From NCBI RefSeq assembly GCF_964340395.1, contig NC_135567.1:7789158-7853157 (forward strand): 64,000 nt of DNA, given 5' to 3'. Source of the stretch: Glandiceps talaboti. Its lineage: Eukaryota > Hemichordata > Enteropneusta > Spengelidae. The notes beneath the pieces were generated by a model that was given only the letters and a program-made list of their open reading frames with translations, had not been told where the DNA came from and searched no databases. This document shows positions 45,056-56,945 of this stretch, piece by piece. A program made the translations under genes and the position numbers. Every line of letters starts with the position of its first letter. Position 1 is the first letter of the stretch.

Positions 45056-46637
45056 AATAACTGCCTCAACAAGTGATACTAGCAAATAACCAATGCTTTT
45101 CGTGGTTCTGATAACAGATGTAATGTTTTTAGGTGAAATCATGTATCATAAAATTTTTGAACTTTCTTGCTAGGCTCATGTGTGTAAAACTGCCAACCTT
45201 TAGCCAATATTGACAAAATAGTCGAACACTTTGAAACATGACAGTCTACATTGTATATTTAAAGGTCAAATCAATTCAAATGAGTAACATTCAAGGTGTT
45301 TCAATATATATATAACAAAAATGAATGTCACATATAATGAATGTCACATTTGCTGCTAAATTTGTGTACACATTGATTCTGAAAAAGAACGCCAGTGAAA
45401 AAATAAGAACAACTCTTAGTATTATAGTGACTGTGGTCACACTTTACTTTTCACAAAGTCTACTTCTTGAGCACTAAACAATGCCTACAGTTCATTTGAG
45501 CAAATAAAATACCTCTCTTTTGAAGTTGTGTAATGGCCTAGCTTATCAATAATTTGAGACCATATGGAACTACAATTTTGCACAATGAACATCAAGTTCA
45601 ATTTAACTGTATAGTTAATTAATCCTGTTTGTAACAATTGTAACCAAACTATGAAAACGTGAATTCACATTGGCTAAAAACGTTTCTAAATTGTGCCTTT
45701 ACAGAAAAGAAAAATATCTAAGAAAGATTTGGCAATGTTCATGCACCTTATGGTGTGAGCCATGACCTGGTCACAGACTACATGTATGTTAAGTAACATC
45801 AATTCATATGTCTTGAGTAGCATTCGAAAGTAGCAATGAATGTCATATAAAACAGTCAAGTGAGTATAACTGCTAATATTTGTAATCTAAGATCATAAGG
45901 AGAAAACCTGGCTCACAACTCCTATTTTATAATGTATATGTCTTTAGTTGCTGTTCATTTTAGTGCTTTGTACATATGTGATGTCCTGTGTAAAAATATC
46001 GGTTTCTTGCAAATTTTTAAGACAATTTAATATTAGTGGCAGTATATTCTATTCATATCATGATGAAACAATAAGTGCTTGGTAAGATTTGCTTTTATAG
46101 AAATGTATCTTCCATTTTTTAAACGTTAATATCATTGAAATTGAACCAGTGGGATTTAAAACTGTTTGAATTGTATCAGCCTGTATGTGTCATCGGATGA
46201 GAATGGGGTTTTGTTATACAGTGCATATGGGAGAGAGTAAATGTGAGGTTGTGAAATTTCTACTCAAGAGTCCATATAGAAATCACTGCTGAGACATTTT
46301 TTGATTGCGTAGTAATTTCCATTTGAAAAAATCATACTTGGGAACCTTGGTCATCTATTGCATATTTTAAAATAATGTCGTTGGGGAAAACTTCGTTGGC
46401 ATGTTTTCAATACGTTGCCATTATTATTGGATGCATCTTGTACTACACATACAAAAAGGTCTCACTGGTATGATTATAATACTGGTACATCTCTAATAAG
46501 CTGATTTTAAGACAGCTCTGTGCATTGATATCACCGACAGACTTGTAAAGTGTCTGTCCGAAGTTTGTGCTTCTTGTAGTTATTTGAAACTGAGATTGTA
46601 TTTACTCAAAGTATATAAAGGAGCTTTCAGTTTTATA
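45056..46637. other. AT-rich non-coding sequence
   Basis: About 1.6 kb downstream of the PHD remnant, with no ORF, tandem repeat or recognised element. It may include old 3' untranslated sequence. Confidence 0.4.
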
Positions 46638-46840
46638 TGAACCCCCCCCCCCCCCCCCCCCCCCCCGTCACCTCAATTTATTGGTCAAAGAAGGGAGGTC
46701 ATCACTTTTACAAGGTGGATCAAGGGGGATTGCCTGAAGGTGATGATGATGATAATGATGATGATGATAATGGTGGTGGTGGTGGTGGTGGTGGTGGTGG
46801 TGGTGGTGGTGGTGACAACGACGAAGACGACGACGACGAC

Positions 46841-46872
<32 letters not shown>

Positions 46873-46970
46873 CAATGGTGGTGGTGGTGGTGATGGTAGT
46901 GGTGGTGGTGACGACGACGAAGACGATGCCAATGATGATGATGATGATGATGATAGAGGTGACGTCAGCA
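46638..46970 (+). repeat. C25 homopolymer and GAT/GGT/GAC trinucleotide tract
   Basis: A C25 run at 46642-46666 is followed at 46740-46960 by alternating blocks of (GAT)n, (GGT)n and (GAC)n. Overlapping ORFs rich in Asp, Gly, Val, Met, Ser or Ile in all frames are artefacts of the triplet repeat. Confidence 0.95.
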
Positions 46971-48570
46971 AAGTTAATGGTACTAGGGTTGCAGGTGGTG
47001 ATGCAGGTGGTAAAAATGGAAGTGATTGTACCACTGCTGATATTACATTTATTCATGGGGGTTGATGATTTATGATGAAAGGTAGTGAGGGTAATGAACA
47101 TATTCAGGACATGGCTTTCAAGGATTATGATGACAACAAAAGACACGAGTTTATGATATTTTATAATCTTGATATGGTTGCTATTTATTTTTATTCATAT
47201 TCTATTGTTTATTGGAATGAAAAGAACTTGCTGTATTGATGATGTAATTTATTATTGATGATATACTACTTATTTATTTATCTCATTGTTTTTGCAGTTA
47301 TTTATCCTGTACTGATAGTGTATATTTAGACTTTAGGTATAGCTATTACATATTTTCAGATGTTATATAATTATAATTTATTTACCGATACATATTATAA
47401 TTTAAGGCTTTATGTATGGAATACATGTGGATGGGGAATTTGAATTCATTATTTACCCATCATTTGAAATCAAAATCACCAATCGATTGGATTCTAGGCT
47501 AGTATGCCCCTAGATGTATGTGATAGTGTGCATAATAAAAATCTATTTCAACAGAATTATTTATTTTATTTTCAAGTACACCCTTCTAATCACAGTTTTT
47601 CTAAAGTAACCCTCCAACAGAGGATGAAAATTTCGGAAGTACTTGCCCTCGATTTTCCGACCTCCGCCCTCCTCCAGATGTTTGAGAATGAAGCTTTGTT
47701 TTGTGTGTAGATTGAAAATATAACGACCATTCTCTAATAACACACACAACCAATCACAACTCATTTGGAACTGGCGATAGTAGATAGGACCGGATGTTAT
47801 TTTATAGGGGGATACAATGTTATGGTGTACAACGTAAAATTTAATCCAGGCCCATTCTTGTGCATGAGCATAAACCTTACCCGGATTATATTTTACAGTG
47901 GACTAAAAAAAATACATTACACTGGGAGATTATATATAATTATTCCAGTACAGCTACTAATATCAGAGGTATGTTTATGTATCTAAGAGTTCACTTTCCA
48001 CATGTAGCATTAACACCAAAGCTCCACATGCTGGACAAACCCACAGATGCTCGCGCTGTTGCTAAGTTTACCACTAGAGGGCGACCTGAAGGTCGTAAGT
48101 ACGATCGTGAAGGAAAGACACTCTAACTCCAACTCTAACTTGTGAGATTTAATTTGAGAGCTCGGAAATATACAAAAAATAAACATCAATGGTCAAATAA
48201 ATAACGTCTAGTGATAGTAAATACCTTAAATTCTTAAATTCCTAAAATGTATAATTGTCATCTGTTTAAAATGGCCACAGTTGGCAATATTTAGCAATGT
48301 AAGTTAACCTGACTCAAATCCAACACTTGCCCTGTACCCTAGGTATCACCCATATCCAACTGCAGTGCAAGGACACAACGACGACTGTATATGTTGCCTG
48401 ATAACATATCGTAATCTCATTTTTCGAACGTTTACATAGTACAACTGTTTCCTGATTGGCTGTTTTGGTGTTGGAATGAACTTTTACATAGTAAACATTC
48501 TCTGAGTGCCAATCTACGTGAATTGGGTCAGCCTTTACTGTGTCTTTGGCACTGCAGTTGACCAAACTTG
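46971..48570. other. Non-coding AT-rich sequence
   Basis: No supported gene. Short ORFs at 47504, 47765 and 47860 carry no recognisable motif. The notable item is a CTCF-like site at 48071. Confidence 0.35.
48071..48085 (+). promoter_or_regulatory. Second candidate CTCF-type site
   Basis: CCACTAGAGGGCGAC fits the CTCF core consensus at 14 of 15 positions, in the same orientation as the site at 12760. Sequences of this type also occur inside repeats of many animals, so occupancy is unknown. Confidence 0.3.
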
Positions 48571-48574
48571 TACA

Positions 48575-49033
48575 TATTGAGATATAAACTTTTGACCAAA
48601 ATTCACATTTTACACCTACTTTGCATATTACTGTGTGAGATCATTATTTACTTAATATTTCTTCATCCATACACCCTCAGATACATCCAAATTAAATTTC
48701 AGCCCAATCTGCTGAGTAGTTTTGGAATTAAAGATTGTTTACCAAAAAGTCACATTAATTTTGCATATTACTGATTGAATCATCTTGTCATGAACAAATC
48801 TAAATTTAGTCACCTCTAAGAATGTTCCCATCATATATTTCAGGCCAAGCTGCTCAGTAGTTTTGGAGTTTAAGTTTTGTTTTACCAAAAATCACATTTT
48901 TTTACCCAAAAATGGACATCTCTGATTGCAATCATTTTCATTTGAACAATTTCCCAACTAGATATCACAGGTAACATCACTACCAAATAGCAATCGGTCC
49001 AGCATTTTTTACTTTTACTTGTTTACACATACA

Positions 49034-49066
<33 letters not shown>

Positions 49067-49110
49067 TTTGTCATGCCTATAGCACTACTGAATCTTATCA
49101 ATTCAATAAA
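48575..49110 (+). repeat. R1 dispersed repeat copy
   Basis: Module order as in the 9.2-9.9-kb copy: 'gaccaaaattcacatttt', 'tgcatattactg', 'cacctctaagaatgttcc', 'caatctgctgagtagtttt', 'catttgaacaatttcccaac', 'gtttacacatacacacac' and '(t)agcactactgaatcttat'. Non-coding. Confidence 0.8.
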
Positions 49111-49368
49111 AATTACATGAGCACCAAGAATAATGTTTACGTATAGTTCTTTTCTTCAACATTACTTGTAAACATGATATCAAAGGCCATTAACAATATA
49201 CTTATCGCATTTAGTACTATGTGAAGGTGGTTGTCTTATGAAAACATGTGAATACTTACCTTATCATATCAAGAAGTTATCGTTGAACATATTCTATGTC
49301 ACATTGGAATAGGTGTAGTCGTCACGTAATAGATACATAAAAGATTACCTCATTTAAACTCAACTTAC
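49111..49368 (-). other. Intronic sequence next to ankyrin exon A
   Basis: Unique AT-rich sequence beginning, on the minus strand, with a GTAAGT donor. No element recognised. Confidence 0.4.
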
Positions 49369-49461
49369 GTTGTTATCTCTTTCTGCACCAGCATCCAGCA
49401 ACAATTTAAAGATATCCAAATGTTGATTCTTAGCAGCATAATGTAGACTTGTTTTGTTCTC
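49369..49461 (-). CDS. Ankyrin-repeat exon (minus strand, exon A)
   Basis: On the minus strand, 93 bp lie between an acceptor (TTATAG, just above 49461) and a GTAAGT donor (just below 49369). It translates in phase 0 to ENKTSLHYAAKNQHLDIF followed by KLLLDAGAERDNN. The T-S-L-H-Y-A-A-K-N-x-H-L-x-I-x-K-L-L-L-x-x-G-A pattern is a classic ankyrin repeat. Joined after exon B (11790-11876) it would complete a perfect repeat pair with normal 33-residue spacing. In genome order, however, exon A is transcribed first. No further ankyrin exons were found in the window, so others must lie outside it. Confidence 0.8.
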
Positions 49462-49723
49462 CTATAATTAAAAGAAAAAATTCATATTACTCTTTCTGTA
49501 ATAAAAATGGATCATATCAATAATTACAATAATTATTGTAATTTTATCTTGTAAACAAATAAAATATTTTATTTCAACATATTGTTATTGTTATGTTGAT
49601 TGATATTTTAAAATGTTCACACAGAAAACACTTTATCTAAAACAAGATGAAATTTATAACAATTACACTACATAGGTACTATAGAAGTGTTTATTTTGGT
49701 TAATATGTACTATGTTAAAATGT

Positions 49724-49762
<39 letters not shown>

Positions 49763-50073
49763 CTTTGTCATGCCTCTAGCACAACTGAACCTTATCAGTT
49801 CTAAAAATGATAAAATCAAGAAACTGATATATTTTATAAAGAGTTGTAATTTCGGGGTGTTTCACAGTCACTGATTTTCATCTGATTTTTATCATTTGCC
49901 CATAAGAGCACTGCAATACCGTTGTGTGGGCATAATATCCCACTCACTCATTTCATCATTTTAGTGTCTTATTTAACAACAAAAACATAAAAATATTTTA
50001 TCTAAAAAAAACACATTAGTATTTATTAGAATACATAGTGATTTAGACCTACTACATTTAACAGTGGGACAAT
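49462..50073. other. AT-rich sequence with a CAGA microsatellite and R1 tail
   Basis: (CAGA)n at about 49723-49760 is followed by 'ctttgtcatgcct' and 'tagcacaactgaacctta', the R1 tail with a different microsatellite. The rest is unique and non-coding. Confidence 0.6.
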
Positions 50074-50880
50074 GGATCTTACTAAGACAGGCCCAAGCGA
50101 TACCCAACAGGAGACAGAATAACTGAACATCAGACCTACATTATCTACCAGAACAGTCAAGGAAACCATTCAGCCAGAGGTTAATTTGAAGTTGCCAATG
50201 CAGCATAAAGCACTGGACGAACTCCTTGTATCACTGGGTACCAATGCCCAGAAAGACAAACTGGTAGACAGCAGTATAAACAAAACCTCTAGTGCAAGTA
50301 ATGTGAAAGGTGAGAATAAGCTACTACTAATTCAAGACTTTATATCATAAAAAGGGGATCATTTGATGTCTGTTATGAAACAGAAGTCCTAAATGATGGC
50401 CAAACTAAACTTGTGGTGCGTTCGTCTACACAACAACAACAAAGCCAGATCAGGTTACACTCCCCCAATGGATTTCTGCAAACGTCCTTATACTGAGAAC
50501 GCTTATCAAACATGGTCTATCACAGGATGTAATCTTAAAGCTACCTCGAGCATACTATTAATATTGGTGACTATGCCTAATCATACATCACCAAATCTGT
50601 TATCATGTTTTAGGACTTAAAATATAGGAAGAACCAGGCTTTGGCAACCTTGCCATAGAGAACGGTTGACCTCCACCTGTCACTCTATGACCACCTCTCC
50701 CACAAAAAACTAAACCTACGATAAAATCACGCTCTTTCAACCCTACTGGCAAGGAAATGTGTTTTGATTTCCAAAACACAATTGGCTGTCACAGGAAAGG
50801 ACACAACACAATCACAGTCTAAATTGGAATAATGTTGTTAAACTGAAACTGCGACAACCACTCACTTTCCTATGAATTCA
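50074..50880 (+). pseudogene. Decayed gag-like protein with CCCH-type finger
   Basis: From ATG 50074 (MDLTKTGPSDTQQE, then TAA), the pieces in order are: a stretch ending KTSSASNVK (to about 50310); KPDQVTLPQWISANV near 50445; LEHTINIGDYA near 50548; and EMCFDFQNTIGCHRKG near 50755. From memory, this order (Q-W-x-x-A-N block, Y-T-x-x-I-G-D-Y-A block, then a C-x-D-F-x-x-x-x-G-C-x-R/K finger) is common in gag-like proteins of invertebrate retroelements and derived genes. Frame changes and stops (near 50122, 50350 and 50561) break it throughout. No polymerase follows. Exact family unassigned. Confidence 0.45.
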
Positions 50881-51193
50881 AATCAACTCAGTTACACGAA
50901 CCTTATCTCTAAATCAAAACAAATTAAACGACTTTTGTAACACAGTATTTCTGGTAAACCAAACTTACTACAGGACCTGTACAACACCAACTACAAAGCC
51001 TGGTTACAGAAGTACCTACATATAAAAGACTAGCATATGCAGAGACAACAAAGTGCACTTACAGTTCACAATGAACAGCTTACCTGTGTTTTTATTTGTA
51101 CTTTGGTATCCAGCCAGTGCCATGCAGTCAACTTAATGTGTGCCATTATGCAGTGTTCCTACCTTAAAGCAAACTGGTACACCAGGATACTTT
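50881..51193. other. Degenerate sequence after the gag-like remnant
   Basis: Probably the continuing tail of the same decayed element (Lys/Asn-rich broken frames), but no motif is recognisable. Confidence 0.3.
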
Positions 51194-51558
51194 AAACTGA
51201 GTCCAAAATACATTGACCCTTTCCAAGGCATAATGACCCATCTTAAAAGTTAGGTTTTTGACAAATTTGTTCTCATTTTCTCCAGAGATGGCTCATAAGT
51301 GTCTGATGTTGGCTGGAATGTCCAGCCACGAACTATCGCTGGTTCATAGGTCTCTGTGGTTGGCTGGAATTTCAAGCCACAAACCAGAGATGGTTCATAG
51401 GTCTCTGATGTTGGCTGGAATTTCCAGCCACAGACCTTAAAAATCACCCATATTATGCACAAAGTGGTGAAGAAAAATAGCCTATTTCCACTTTTTTTGT
51501 GCATAGATGACCATGAAATTGACCATTTGGAATGGTCAATGTATTTTGGACTCAGTTT
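51194..51558. mobile_element. 365-bp terminal-inverted-repeat element with internal minisatellite
   Basis: AAACTGAGTCCAAAATACAT at 51194 is matched by its exact reverse complement ending at 51558, and pairing extends a few bases further. Inside are three units of about 54 bp (51285-51435) containing 'gttcataggtctctg' and 'ttggctggaatttcc', and a second hairpin ('tatgcacaaagtgg' with 'ccactttttttgtgcata', 51453-51506). Non-autonomous MITE-like; no target duplication fixed. Confidence 0.7.
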
Positions 51559-52283
51559 TTAATATTATCAGATTACTACACACCGAGGCTGTTTTACCCG
51601 ACCCACTGGAAGACAACTGGCTCCTTGATATTGTGAAACGTGGCATCTCACGTGGTAATGGATCACCACCAAAGCAAAAACTCCCTATAACACCCACAAT
51701 TTTATTACACATTCATACACAGTTGGATTTAATCATTTCGTTCAATGCAACCTTCTAGTCAGTCTGCCTAGTAGCCTTCTTCACATTCACAAGAAAGTCT
51801 ACACTAGCTGTTACAACAAACGGCCTAACTACCAGCAGTTGATAAATATCTCCACAGGTCGGACATCTCGTTATACACAGACTATGCTATCTTAAGCATA
51901 AGACATACCAAGATGATTCAGTACAGACAACGTGTATTACAATTGTCATTACAATATGCTATTCCTAATTCTTTTCTTTGTCCAATTGCATCCATTAAAC
52001 ACATACTCCATCTCTGCCCTTCAATCAAAACAACCGACCATTTGTTCTCATATGGTTACTCAAAACAGTGATGTCAAAACCCTCAGTTAACACTAACCCA
52101 CACAAATTTCACTAAATCATTAAAAGTGGAACTAATTAGTTGTGGATACAAGTCATTACAGTACTCAGGTCATTCTTTCCATAGAAGTGGAGCCACTTTT
52201 ACATTTAGGGATACCATCAATTTTTATCAAGCATCAATAAGGTGACCGGTGATCCAATGCCTTTGAACTTTATACAATTGCTA
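51559..52283. other. Non-coding sequence
   Basis: No supported gene. An ORF beginning at 51507 crosses the element boundary and has no motif. Confidence 0.35.
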
Positions 52284-52402
52284 ACAATGACACTAAGCTT
52301 AAGGTCACTAAATCCTTTGCATTGGCCTTATCTTAATTATGATGTTGACACTACGCTTAAGGTCACAAAATCCTTTGCATTGGCATTATCTTAATTATGA
52401 CG
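52284..52402 (+). repeat. 58-bp tandem duplication
   Basis: Two near-identical units: 'cttaaggtcactaaatcct', 'ttgcattggccttatctta' and 'attatgatgttgacacta'. Confidence 0.85.
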
Positions 52403-54247
52403 TGGACAAGTAAAACTGCAACTTGTACATAGTGTTAGTTCACTGTGTCAATGTAGGGGATTTTCAGAATTGACCACATTTGCTGTTTGTCAACATATAA
52501 ATAAAAATTGACCCTTGACACCAACACTTGGCTGGTGCTATTTATTATTTGTATTGTTAGTTGTTTGATAGTCATTTAAGTGTAATTATGATGAAAATAT
52601 CCTGGCCATGCCCTTCCATATCAACTAATAGGCCAAACATGTGCTCACTTAATAACAAATATTAATGCTTTGACTTTGAATATTGCAAATTCTATTGTTT
52701 ATATATGTAGATATGAGGAGCTCAAAATTGGATTCATTTCAACCATAAAGTCTATGTAACACAAAAAATAAACTTGTCTTAACCGGCTTTAGACTAACCA
52801 AGGTTTCACCAGATAATCCAACATCATATTTAACCATGGTCAAACATGTTCATCCATGATCCCCAAAAAATTCAGCTGTGCCTTATACACCACGGTGGAC
52901 CATGATTGACTGTGGTTTGCATCATGGAATTTTATTTTAAGACATTTGCATTGTCCACTCTGATTCTCTCTATGTAGGATAAGCATTGCCTTCTTTGGAG
53001 AAAGACCCTCCAGTGCTCTACCCTTCAGGGCCAAAGTTGAATTGTTTGCATGACTATGATTGAGACATGCCTGACTGAGTGTGTAATCATACAGCAGGAC
53101 TACAAATTGATATATGTGTTGCAACCAGTCATAGCTGTTATGTCATTATATAGTCTCTAGCTAAATCATCTGGCATTACACTTAATCAAGAAATGAAACT
53201 CTTTATATTGTGAAATTAGCTTGCCTGTAATGACAATCAATTATCTGCCATCCCTTGAGACATAGTTGTGCCATTCTATAGTTTCCCTTCCAAGATGCAA
53301 AATATAGCATGGTGTAAACATTGTGTCTTTTTTGATAATTACATCTACACCAGATTTGATGTAAATGTATAGTTTGACCAACTGCAAACATTAAAACTGT
53401 TATCTTTTCCCAAGATGGTTGTGATGTATATTAAGTCTTTCACATTAGATCTATGAAATAACTGTACAATGTAATACCACATTGGGTGTAGGAATGGTGA
53501 TCACAGTCTCGTTATCATTATTTGGTATTAAGGCACTTCCATAAATTAAAAATAGTGTCAACAAAATATTTTGTAGCACAACTAATCAAATGTATATATG
53601 GTTCAATTTGCATACATTAATCAAAGCAATTGAAAGTATTGCTGGATAGCACATATTGAAATGTTGAAATTAATTACCAAGCCTGTATGTGTAACCACCG
53701 TAAATACAGAATAAAACACAGGAAATCGAATCTGACTGACTAACACTCAACTCCACAGCCGTGCCATAGAGCACAGGGTAATAAAATTATGTATCGGTCA
53801 AAGGATGAAGTTGTGCCTGATTCAGCGTCAGAATTTTTTTGTCCAAAAAAAAACCCTGCTCAGATTTTATGATTTACATACCACCGACACAATTTTGACA
53901 AGTTCAGTTATGAACAAATGAATCCTGGCAGGCTTGTAGGTTATTTAGCCAAACATAATTACATTAAGTTTATTCTTTTCATGTTTTATTGTAAAGGTAG
54001 GAGAAATATATGTTTGAAATTGACTACAAACTGACTATCCAGATTAAAACTAATTTAACAATATATCTATCAGATTTAGCACTCTGGTAGATAACTAACT
54101 TTTAGAGAATTGTATGCAATCATTAAAAAGTCTATAAAATATGGGAGACCAGTTAGGACAGCAATTGTGACTTGGAAACTGTGGCTTGTCAAACTGTGAC
54201 ATCTTGACCATGAATCCATTCTCACAAGCCAGGGTTATTATTTCTAA
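52403..54247. other. 1.8 kb AT-rich, no gene seen
   Basis: Minus-strand ORFs at 52840-53124 and 53203-53391 carry no recognisable domain and no splice or promoter support. Nothing repetitive stands out. Confidence 0.35.
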
Positions 54248-54248
54248 A

Positions 54249-54460
54249 ATGTGGGAGGCTCGTTAAGAACGTTGCCATAAAACAGACCGTGGTTTGCGAC
54301 GATGTGGGAGGCTCATTAAGAACGTTGCCGTAAAACAGACCGTGGTTTGCGACGATGTGGGAGGCTCGTTAAGAACGTTGCCATAAAACAGACCGTGGTT
54401 TGCGACGATGTGGGAGGCTAGTTAAGAACGTTGCCATAAAACAGGCCGTGGTTTGCGATG
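54249..54460 (+). repeat. 53-bp tandem repeat, four copies
   Basis: Units begin ATGTGGGAGGCT at 54249, 54302, 54355 and 54408, exactly 53 bp apart and nearly identical. They contain 'gttaagaacgttgcc' and 'cgtggtttgcgacg', and are more CpG-rich than the surroundings. Confidence 0.95.
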
Positions 54461-54516
54461 ATGCCATGACTCATGATAATGTCTAACTTCTATGCATCAT
54501 AGCATGGATTTATTAT

Positions 54517-54560
54517 TGAGTTTAGTTTAGTTTAGTTTAGTTTAGTTTAGTTTAGTTCAG
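54517..54560 (+). repeat. (TTTAG)n pentanucleotide microsatellite
   Basis: About eight perfect TTTAG copies ending in 'ttcag'. Confidence 0.95.
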
Positions 54561-54614
54561 TAAAAAAAACTATATTGACAGTTTGTGTACGACTGAGACG
54601 TGAGATAAATCCAT

Positions 54615-55703
54615 TCCTACTTGGTATACATTGCATAGCTCACCGTTTGGTACTATGTACAAGTCAGGCCGCCGAGAAAGTGCCGTTTCTGAGGAAATAA
54701 CAGCAAAGTCTCACTGATATATACTATCACTTTTCAAGATCAGCCGTACGCACTGAAACAGTGAAATCAATACAAGTTATCCTCAACGATCCCTGTCTGA
54801 AATACAAAGAAGTTCATGAAGTATGGTGTTTCTCGTTCTACTCTGCCCTTGAAACTATATATCGCACGTATGGATCGCTTGTTACGTATTTCGAAGCACA
54901 AGCTGAGAACTTACCTACCGCAAAAGGTTTGGCAAAGACTATGCGTCAGTATGAATTCGTTGCTACAACACACCTACTCATGGATGTAATTCCTGTCCTT
55001 ACTCACCTCAGTATGGTATTTCAAGCATCAGACATTGATATAGCGATCGTACAAGCCTCACTCGTTAGTGGCCATGCCATCAAAACAACACCTAATGCTG
55101 TAAAATACTTGGCTAACTTTAGGCATGACATTATTCAGAACATCCTAGATAACCGAAGTGAGATTTCCTCGACAATCAACCGAGTTAATAAATGCATTCA
55201 CTGTTCTAGCCATGCGGCCGCTATCATTTCTGTCCAAAGATGAACTTACTGAATATGGAAACCAAGAATTCTGAGTATTAGTAAACCACTTCGGGGAAGC
55301 TACAATACGCGGCGATGATACAGTTGTAGATGGCACAGTGGATCCAGCGTGTGTAATGCGTGAATGGGCAACCGAAAAAGAACTTGTGTTGTCAAAGTTA
55401 TACCCACGCGATAAGATGGCTACATTGTGGAAACTGATGTATATTTATCATAAAGACCAGTTTCCGAACTTGTTAAAGCTTGCTAAAATAGCTCTTATAT
55501 TGCCTATCCAAACAGCAGATTGTGAACGCGAGTTTTCCATTCAGAATAAGATCAAAACAAACATTCAAAATAGACTTGAACCTGATAGACTGAATGTCTT
55601 ATCACTGATATCAGCTGAGGGACCACTGATTGACATGTTCCCATTCAAGGAGGCTCTTAAAGAATGGAAAACAGCAAAACAAAGACGCATAGAAAAAAAA
55701 TAG
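54615..55703 (+). pseudogene. hAT-family transposase-derived pseudogene (ZNF862-like)
   Basis: The frame starts within IHCIAHRLVLCTSQAAEKV (about 54627), a block typical of hAT transposases and derived ZNF862/KIAA1586-like genes. After a TAA (about 54693) it continues with LTDIYYHFSRSAVRTETVKS and an open stretch to 55243. It shifts frame near 55215, meets a TGA (about 55273), then reopens at 55338-55703. The last part contains LILPIQTADCEREFSIQNKI and NRLEPDRLNVL, the hAT C-terminal dimerisation domain. The RNase H-like N-terminal half and zinc fingers are missing. No introns are visible. One frame change and two stops show it is dead; no terminal inverted repeats were found. Confidence 0.75.
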
Positions 55704-56945
55704 TGACTTTTTGTGTAGGGTCTATGCTTTACTGTGGATAATTCACAAAGATAATCAGTCAGCAATTGTTTTAACAATTAAACAGGCATCACGTTGGAGA
55801 GAGATGTGTTTATCAAAAGTCAGTGGGATACACTTTGATACAATTATCAATGTAACCATTATGAAGTCATGAACTCATCAAGTTTTGAACAGTACATTGA
55901 CAATGATTGACAGTAACAATGAACAACAGTTAGTCAGCTGTAGTTATAGAAAATATGACTCCACTCTAATCAGTTTTCACATTTGCATGTAAACACTGAA
56001 ATAAGATTGGTGCAGGATTAAACTTACCTGTAATTGGGTTATATATGAGTGTTTTATTGAGTTTGTTATAGACTAGTACATTTGGTGTAATGATAAATTT
56101 TGTGATGTCCCACAAAAAAAATAAGATGACCCAGAAAAATGAAAGTCTCGGGACACAATGTCCCACTCTGAGAAAAAGCTGGCTGCAATACTGCTGCTAC
56201 GAGAAAAAATGTCTTGGCAGGGAAATGATGCACAAGTTCGAGTGTACTGTTCAACCTGCTAGTACCTCTCCAACAAGGACACTTGTCAAATCATGACAAA
56301 CATTTTCAAACACATATCAGGGACCAGTCAGTTTCATTTGTCTGTGGTACATATATATATATATTTGTTCTTGTCTCTGTTTCTTTCATATTTTTTTAAA
56401 TATTACTTCATGTAAGGGTTCAAACATAACTATACATAAAATTATACATATAATACATGTATTACCTAGCTACCACACTAGTTACAGAATATGCCATGTA
56501 AGTGTTTGGCTGTTTCACAATCAGTGCTTCACTTCTCTTGCACTTTGGGGGAAAAGTGAACTTGAAGGTTTAGTAATGGTAATCTTCATATTATTAGATA
56601 GTTTATAAATGAGCTTAATCTAAATTGTTCTAGTCTTTTCAGTATGAATTTGTCTGAAAGGATTAATATGCTTTCTATTTCGGACACTACATGTATCGAC
56701 ACTATAAAATAATCAAATGTAAGTTTCTACTGTACACTAGGTATGACCTCCTAAAGTTCTCTAACATACCAGTGACTTTACTATACATGCAATATCAATG
56801 CCCCTATACCAATGTTACAGGCCCACTTTTATAACATGGAAAACTTATTTAAGAAGTTATATTTACCTTAGCTTTTCGAAGCTTGGCAATATTACCTCAG
56901 AGGTTATGAATAACCTAAAAATTGCCTAAATAGAAACAAAAAACT
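55704..56945. other. Non-coding sequence
   Basis: No supported gene. Small overlapping ORFs near 55966-56296 on both strands have no motif. Confidence 0.35.

Noticed and set aside
46637-47146. Asp/Gly-, Ser/Pro-, Ile/Val- and Met/Val-rich ORFs
   Set aside because: All arise from the same GAT/GGT/GAC triplet tract.
52840-53391. Minus-strand ORFs of 94 and 62 codons
   Set aside because: No motif, no splice or promoter evidence, lengths expected by chance in AT-rich DNA.
54517-54560. Telomere-like TTTAG repeat
   Set aside because: A pentamer of eight copies; the animal telomere unit is TTAGGG, and there is no chromosome-end context.
56090-56296. 68-codon ORF with Cys pairs (56090) and overlapping minus ORFs
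   Set aside because: Cys spacing fits no known finger and no flanking exon structure was found.
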